The notes beneath the pieces were generated by a model, which was not told where the DNA came from, ran no database searches, and was given only the letters and a program-made list of their open reading frames with translations. A program made the position numbers and the translations under genes. Below, piece after piece: positions 6,172-9,401 of a stretch of DNA of 9,401 nucleotides (the stretch's first letter is position 1; every line of letters starts with the position of its first letter). The DNA is from Bacteroidota bacterium (GTDB lineage: Bacteria; Bacteroidota; Bacteroidia; Flavobacteriales; Flavobacteriaceae), in the NCBI GenBank assembly GCA_009937085.1, contig JAACDD010000057.1, positions 1-9,401 of the forward strand, read 5' to 3'.

Positions 6172-7509
6172 ATGAATAAATTACTCATCCAGGGCGCACG
6201 ACTTGTCAATGAAGGGACAATAACGCTACAAGACGTACTTATAGAAGGCGAGCGCATTTTAAAAATTGCACCAGTAATTGCCGTATCCCAAGACATGGAG
6301 GTGATTGATGCTCGAGGAAAGCACTTGCTGCCTGGGTGTATTGATGACCAAGTGCACTTTCGCGAGCCTGGACTTACGCATAAAGCTACCATTGAAACCG
6401 AGTCAAAAGCTTGTGTGGCGGGGGGTATTACCTCGTATTTTGAAATGCCCAACACCAATCCGCAAACTACGAACGCCGATGCGTATGCCAATAAATTAGC
6501 GGTAGCTGAGCAAACTTCGTGGGTGAACTACGGGTTTATGTTTGGCGGAACAAATGACAACTTAGACGAAGTTAAAGCCATTGACCCAAAAACCACACCT
6601 GCACTAAAACTCTTTTTAGGTTCTTCTACAGGAAATATGCTTGTAGACGATCCCAACACATTAAAAGAGATTTTTTCTGCTTTTAAGTTACCCATTGCGG
6701 TTCATTGTGAAGATGAACAAACCATCAAAGCCAATTTGGCAACATACATTGCTAAGTTTGGTGATGCTATTCCCATTGAGCACCACCCAGAGATTCGTTC
6801 TGAGGAAGCATGTTATTTATCGTCTTCAAAAGCAATAGCCTTAGCCAAAGAAACCGGCGCGCGTCTTCATGTATTTCACTTATCTACCGCTAAAGAAACG
6901 GCTCTTTTTTCAAACGAATTACCCTTAGCACAAAAGCAAATTACCGCAGAGGTATGTATTCATCACTTATGGTTTTCAGATAAAGACTATGCGCAAAAAG
7001 GAACACATATCAAGTGGAATCCTGCCGTAAAAACAGCGCACGACCGCGACGAATTATGGAACGCATTAAACGATGATCGCATCGATATTATTGCCACCGA
7101 CCACGCGCCACATACCTTGGACGAAAAAGCACAACCCTACACCAAAGCGCCTTCCGGAGGTCCAATGGTGCAGCATGCGCTACCCGTGCTGTTAGAATGT
7201 GTGCAACAAGGAAAAATAACTCTTGAGAAAGTAGTGGAAAAGATGTGTCATAATCCTGCTATACTTTTTGATATTGAACAACGTGGCTACATTCGTGAAG
7301 GCTATTTTGCCGATTTGGTTTTGGTGGATACCAACGCATCTCAAACGGTTACGCGTAATAATGTATTGTACAAATGCGGCTGGTCTCCACTTGAAGGAAC
7401 TACGCTGCGTGGCGCAGTAACACATACCATTATCAATGGAAATGTAATCTACAATCAAGGTAATTTTGCACAAAATCCTAAAGTTAAAGCCCTTACTTTT
7501 GCCAGATGA
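6172..7509 (+). CDS. pyrC: Dihydroorotase
   Basis: The enzyme interconverts N-carbamoyl-aspartate and dihydroorotate, the third step of de novo pyrimidine synthesis, in the cytoplasm. The 445-residue protein is an amidohydrolase of the class I dihydroorotase type (AllB/PyrC, COG0044). It has a small beta-sandwich made by residues about 1-52 and 375-440, around a TIM barrel. Visible motifs are LPGCIDDQVHFREPGLTHK (53-71), EMPNTNP (91-97), ALKLFLGSSTGN (144-155) with Lys146 as likely carboxylated metal ligand, AVHCED (176-181, His178), HVFHLST (233-239, His236) and ATDHAPH (308-314, Asp310). The first metal His of the usual HxH motif is Gln60; His62 is kept. From memory this DDQVHF form is common in Bacteroidota, so activity is still expected. 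The ATGA overlap (7506-7509) couples it to the DUF4296 gene. A hydantoinase or allantoinase role is a less likely alternative. Confidence 0.92.
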   Translation: MNKLLIQGARLVNEGTITLQDVLIEGERILKIAPVIAVSQDMEVIDARGKHLLPGCIDDQVHFREPGLTHKATIETESKACVAGGITSYFEMPNTNPQTTNADAYANKLAVAEQTSWVNYGFMFGGTNDNLDEVKAIDPKTTPALKLFLGSSTGNMLVDDPNTLKEIFSAFKLPIAVHCEDEQTIKANLATYIAKFGDAIPIEHHPEIRSEEACYLSSSKAIALAKETGARLHVFHLSTAKETALFSNELPLAQKQITAEVCIHHLWFSDKDYAQKGTHIKWNPAVKTAHDRDELWNALNDDRIDIIATDHAPHTLDEKAQPYTKAPSGGPMVQHALPVLLECVQQGKITLEKVVEKMCHNPAILFDIEQRGYIREGYFADLVLVDTNASQTVTRNNVLYKCGWSPLEGTTLRGAVTHTIINGNVIYNQGNFAQNPKVKALTFAR

Positions 7510-7853
7510 AACAAGTTGCGTCACTATTGATTTTTTTGTTTTTGGTGGGATGCGCCCAAGAGCGTATTCCAAAACCGGACAAGCTAATGCCTGTCGATAA
7601 AATGACCGATTTCCATATAGATTTGGCGTTGCTAAGCGCATCTTCAAGTTATGCAAAAGACAATTTTGTTTCCATAGATTCATTGTATGTATTTCATGGT
7701 ATTGACAGCATAACTTTTGTTCAAAGCAATACGTATTACGCTTCAAAACCTAAATTGTATACAAAAATTTTTGAGTCGGTAAAAGCGGAAATCCAACGGT
7801 TTCAAAAGCAAGATTCATTACAAGGGCTTGAAAAACCTTTGCCAAAAGAATAA
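7506..7853 (+). CDS. DUF4296 family lipoprotein
   Basis: A 115-residue exported lipoprotein. A hydrophobic signal peptide (1-15) ends with the lipobox LVGC (13-16), so the mature, lipidated protein would start at Cys16 and be attached to a membrane on the periplasmic side or the cell surface. The remainder matches the pattern of DUF4296, a small Bacteroidota family of unknown function: a PKPDKLMPVDKMTDFHIDLALL segment (22-43) followed by a Tyr-rich central part with YVFHGIDSITFVQSNTYY (61-78) and a charged helix (84-103). The C-terminal tail is rich in Lys, Gln and Pro and probably disordered. The ATG overlaps the pyrC TGA as ATGA, showing translational coupling. Genes of this family recur, from memory, next to dihydroorotase and polyprenol-phosphate mannosyltransferase genes in this phylum, but no functional link is known. 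Confidence 0.85.
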   Translation: MKQVASLLIFLFLVGCAQERIPKPDKLMPVDKMTDFHIDLALLSASSSYAKDNFVSIDSLYVFHGIDSITFVQSNTYYASKPKLYTKIFESVKAEIQRFQKQDSLQGLEKPLPKE

Positions 7854-7887
7854 TTGCAGATACACTTACTGGTTCATTTGTAGGGTT

Positions 7888-7895
7888 TATATTTG
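7888..7895 (+). promoter_or_regulatory. Candidate -7 promoter element of tyrS
   Basis: TATATTTG is an exact match to the Bacteroidota consensus TAnnTTTG, 14 nt before the tyrS ATG and inside the 56-bp gap after the DUF4296 gene. No convincing -33 TTTG is found 19-21 nt upstream; a TTTG at 7877-7880 is too close. If used, the leader would be only a few bases long. It suggests that tyrS can be transcribed separately from the mannosyltransferase-pyrC operon. Confidence 0.4.
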
Positions 7896-7909
7896 CTAAA
7901 ACGAATTTT

Positions 7910-9211
7910 ATGTCATCATTTGTTGAAGAACTAACATGGCGCGGGATGGTGCATGATATCATGCCCGAAACCACAGAAACACTTGCCAAAGGCATGACTG
8001 CCGGGTATATAGGTTTTGATCCTACTGCAGATTCACTTCACATTGGGAGTTTGGTTCAGATTATGATTTTGATGCACTTTCAACGCTACGGGCACAAACC
8101 GTATGCACTTGTTGGCGGTGCCACAGGAATGATTGGCGATCCTTCTGGAAAATCTGCAGAACGTAATTTATTAGACAACGAGACATTAGAACGCAATTGT
8201 GCAGGTTTAGAAAATCAACTTGCCAAATTTTTGGATTTCGATAGCACCAAAGAAAATGGTGCCGTTTTGGTGAATAACTACGATTGGATGAAGTCTTTTA
8301 GTTTGATTGATTTTGCTCGTGATATTGGAAAACACCTCACCGTGAATTATATGATGGCAAAAGATTCGGTTAAGAAGCGTCTTGGCGCGGAAGCCAAAGA
8401 AGGAATGTCTTTTACCGAATTTACATATCAACTTATTCAAGGGTACGATTTTCTTCACTTATACCAACACCACAACTGCATGCTGCAAATGGGTGGTAGC
8501 GATCAATGGGGGAATATTACTACAGGAACTGAACTGATTCGAAGAAAGTTAGCTGGTAAAGCCTATGCGCTTACGTGCCCATTGATTACCAAAGCCGATG
8601 GTACCAAATTTGGAAAAACAGAAAGTGGAAATGTTTGGTTAGACCGAGAAAAAACATCGCCATACAAGTTTTACCAGTATTGGTTAAACGCATCTGATGA
8701 AGATGCTGAGAAATACATAAAGATATTTACGTTTTTGAGCAAGGAAGCGATTGACGCCTTAGTCCAAACGCATCGTGAAGTACCGCATCAACGCCAGTTA
8801 CAGCGTAAATTAGCGCAAGAAGTTACCACTATGGTACACAGCGCAGCGGACGTTTCTCGTTCTGAGCAAGCCTCTCAAATTTTGTTTGGTAAAGCTACTG
8901 CTGAAACATTAAAAGCTTTAGACGCTCAAACGCTTTTGGACGTATTTGATGGCGTTCCGCAAGCTGAGGTTACTACCGATTTACTCTCAGGTGAAGGCCT
9001 TTCCATTATGGATGCCCTGGCGGGGAATACAGGATTTTTAAAATCGAATGGTGAGGCTCGACGGGCGCTAAAAGAAAACTCGATTTCAGTGAACAAACAA
9101 AAGGTTTCGGAGGACAAAAATATTTCCGCTGCAGATATTATTTGCGATCGCTATGTGCTGTTGCAACGCGGAAAGAAAAACTACTTTTTGTTGGTGGTTA
9201 CGCCGTCATAA
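7910..9211 (+). CDS. tyrS: Tyrosyl-tRNA synthetase
   Basis: This cytoplasmic class I synthetase attaches tyrosine to tRNA-Tyr. The 433-residue protein has the usual bacterial TyrRS length and order. GYIGFDPTADSLHIGS (32-47) carries the HIGH-type ATP site, here HIGS, with Tyr33 and Asp37 equivalent to substrate-binding residues. ALVGGATGMIGDPSGKSAER (66-85) and YQLIQGYD (173-180, tyrosine recognition) follow, then GGSDQWGN (195-202) and KFGKT (233-237), the KMSKS-type loop. A helical anticodon-binding region follows, and a C-terminal S4-like RNA-binding domain runs from about 360 to 430 (NGEARRALKENSISVNKQKV). The ATG at 7910 gives MSSFVEELTWRGMVHD, the expected N terminus. It lies 56 nt after the DUF4296 gene, with its own promoter-like element. 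Its last 14 nt overlap the convergent gene at the window's end. No leader resembling a T-box was seen. Confidence 0.97.
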   Translation: MSSFVEELTWRGMVHDIMPETTETLAKGMTAGYIGFDPTADSLHIGSLVQIMILMHFQRYGHKPYALVGGATGMIGDPSGKSAERNLLDNETLERNCAGLENQLAKFLDFDSTKENGAVLVNNYDWMKSFSLIDFARDIGKHLTVNYMMAKDSVKKRLGAEAKEGMSFTEFTYQLIQGYDFLHLYQHHNCMLQMGGSDQWGNITTGTELIRRKLAGKAYALTCPLITKADGTKFGKTESGNVWLDREKTSPYKFYQYWLNASDEDAEKYIKIFTFLSKEAIDALVQTHREVPHQRQLQRKLAQEVTTMVHSAADVSRSEQASQILFGKATAETLKALDAQTLLDVFDGVPQAEVTTDLLSGEGLSIMDALAGNTGFLKSNGEARRALKENSISVNKQKVSEDKNISAADIICDRYVLLQRGKKNYFLLVVTPS

Positions 9212-9401
9212 GCGAGCACCCGCGGACATCAGCTGCATCAAAACGACCAAGTACTTCAAACGTATCGTTTTTGTAGCACTTTCCTAAATCTTGTGTGGCA
9301 ATAAAAGCACAGGAATCTTTGTTGGACAAGTCAATGATATTTAAACCACCAGAACCTGTTGCAGATATTTTTTTTGGGTCGTGAACATCTCTAATAAACA
9401 C
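9198..9401 (-). CDS. Unidentified protein, C-terminal fragment, convergent with tyrS
   Basis: An open frame enters from the right edge of the window and ends at a TAA (9200 to 9198) within the last codons of tyrS. I do not recognise the 67 visible residues. They contain IRDVHDPKKISATGSGGLNI, then a section with three cysteines (DSCAF, GKCYKND, RGCSL) and the end GRFDAADVRGCSLMTA. No membrane helix is present in this part. Codon choice (AT-ending codons, mixed Asp/Lys use) looks like that of the neighbouring genes, and the only alternative would be a gene-free stretch downstream of tyrS, so I judge it a real gene whose start lies beyond the window. The leading GTG at 9401 need not be the start. 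Three cysteines in a short C-terminal part could indicate an exported, disulphide-containing or metal-binding domain, but that is a guess. Confidence 0.6.
   Translation of the reverse strand: MFIRDVHDPKKISATGSGGLNIIDLSNKDSCAFIATQDLGKCYKNDTFEVLGRFDAADVRGCSLMTA

Noticed and set aside
7192..7746. A 184-codon open frame on the minus strand across the pyrC/DUF4296 junction
   Set aside because: It lies fully antisense to two well-supported genes, its translation is rich in Cys, Tyr, His and Arg without any domain pattern, and it has no promoter or partner of its own.
1..9401. CRISPR arrays, tRNA or rRNA genes, insertion sequences, phage or defence genes
   Set aside because: No regularly spaced repeats, no cloverleaf-like sequence in the gaps (all 63 bp or less), no transposase or integrase motifs; every gene but one edge fragment belongs to a chromosomal housekeeping or phylum-typical family.

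Overview
The window looks like chromosomal housekeeping DNA from a member of the Bacteroidota, most likely a flavobacterial lineage. This is inferred from several things seen together: AT-rich sequence, A-rich start regions without strong Shine-Dalgarno motifs, exact or near TAnnTTTG promoter cores, the flavobacterial form of the LeuRS editing motif (PCGDQRDYDFA), a dihydroorotase with the DDQVHFREPG motif, and the Bacteroidota-restricted families DUF4271 and DUF4296. Assignment below class level is not possible by eye. No phage, IS, CRISPR, toxin or defence genes were seen, and no RNA genes.

Layout. (1) Positions 1-3087, plus strand: the 3' part of leuS (the gene begins before the window), a SemiSWEET-type sugar transporter 1 nt after the leuS stop, and a YugP-type membrane zinc metallopeptidase. 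(2) 3084-3554, minus strand: an Lrp/AsnC-family regulator convergent with the peptidase gene, with overlapping stop codons. (3) 3607-3987, plus strand: a DUF423 membrane protein, divergent from the regulator. (4) 3988-5384, minus strand: a two-gene unit, DUF4271 membrane protein then hemD (uroporphyrinogen-III synthase), overlapping by 31 nt. (5) 5448-9211, plus strand: a polyprenol-phosphate mannosyltransferase, dihydroorotase (pyrC) and a DUF4296 lipoprotein packed as an operon, followed after 56 nt by tyrS, which has its own promoter-like element. (6) 9198-9401, minus strand: the C-terminal end of an unidentified protein, convergent with tyrS.

The genes cover translation (LeuRS, TyrRS), pyrimidine synthesis (PyrC), tetrapyrrole synthesis (HemD), envelope glycosylation (mannosyltransferase), sugar movement, membrane proteolysis and one feast/famine-type regulator. 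Apart from the tight operons, they do not form one pathway. Coding density is very high: the longest gap is 63 bp, and all three convergent pairs have stops that abut or overlap, so there is no intergenic room for terminators.

I did not find a convincing new biological system. The points most worth a second look are the Gln in place of the first metal-binding His in the dihydroorotase, the TTG start of the Lrp-type gene behind a three-codon ATG-GAT-TGA frame, a perfect inverted repeat in the lrp/DUF423 divergent promoter region, a promoter core 4 nt from the DUF4271 start codon that suggests a leaderless message, and the consistent 3'-end overlaps.
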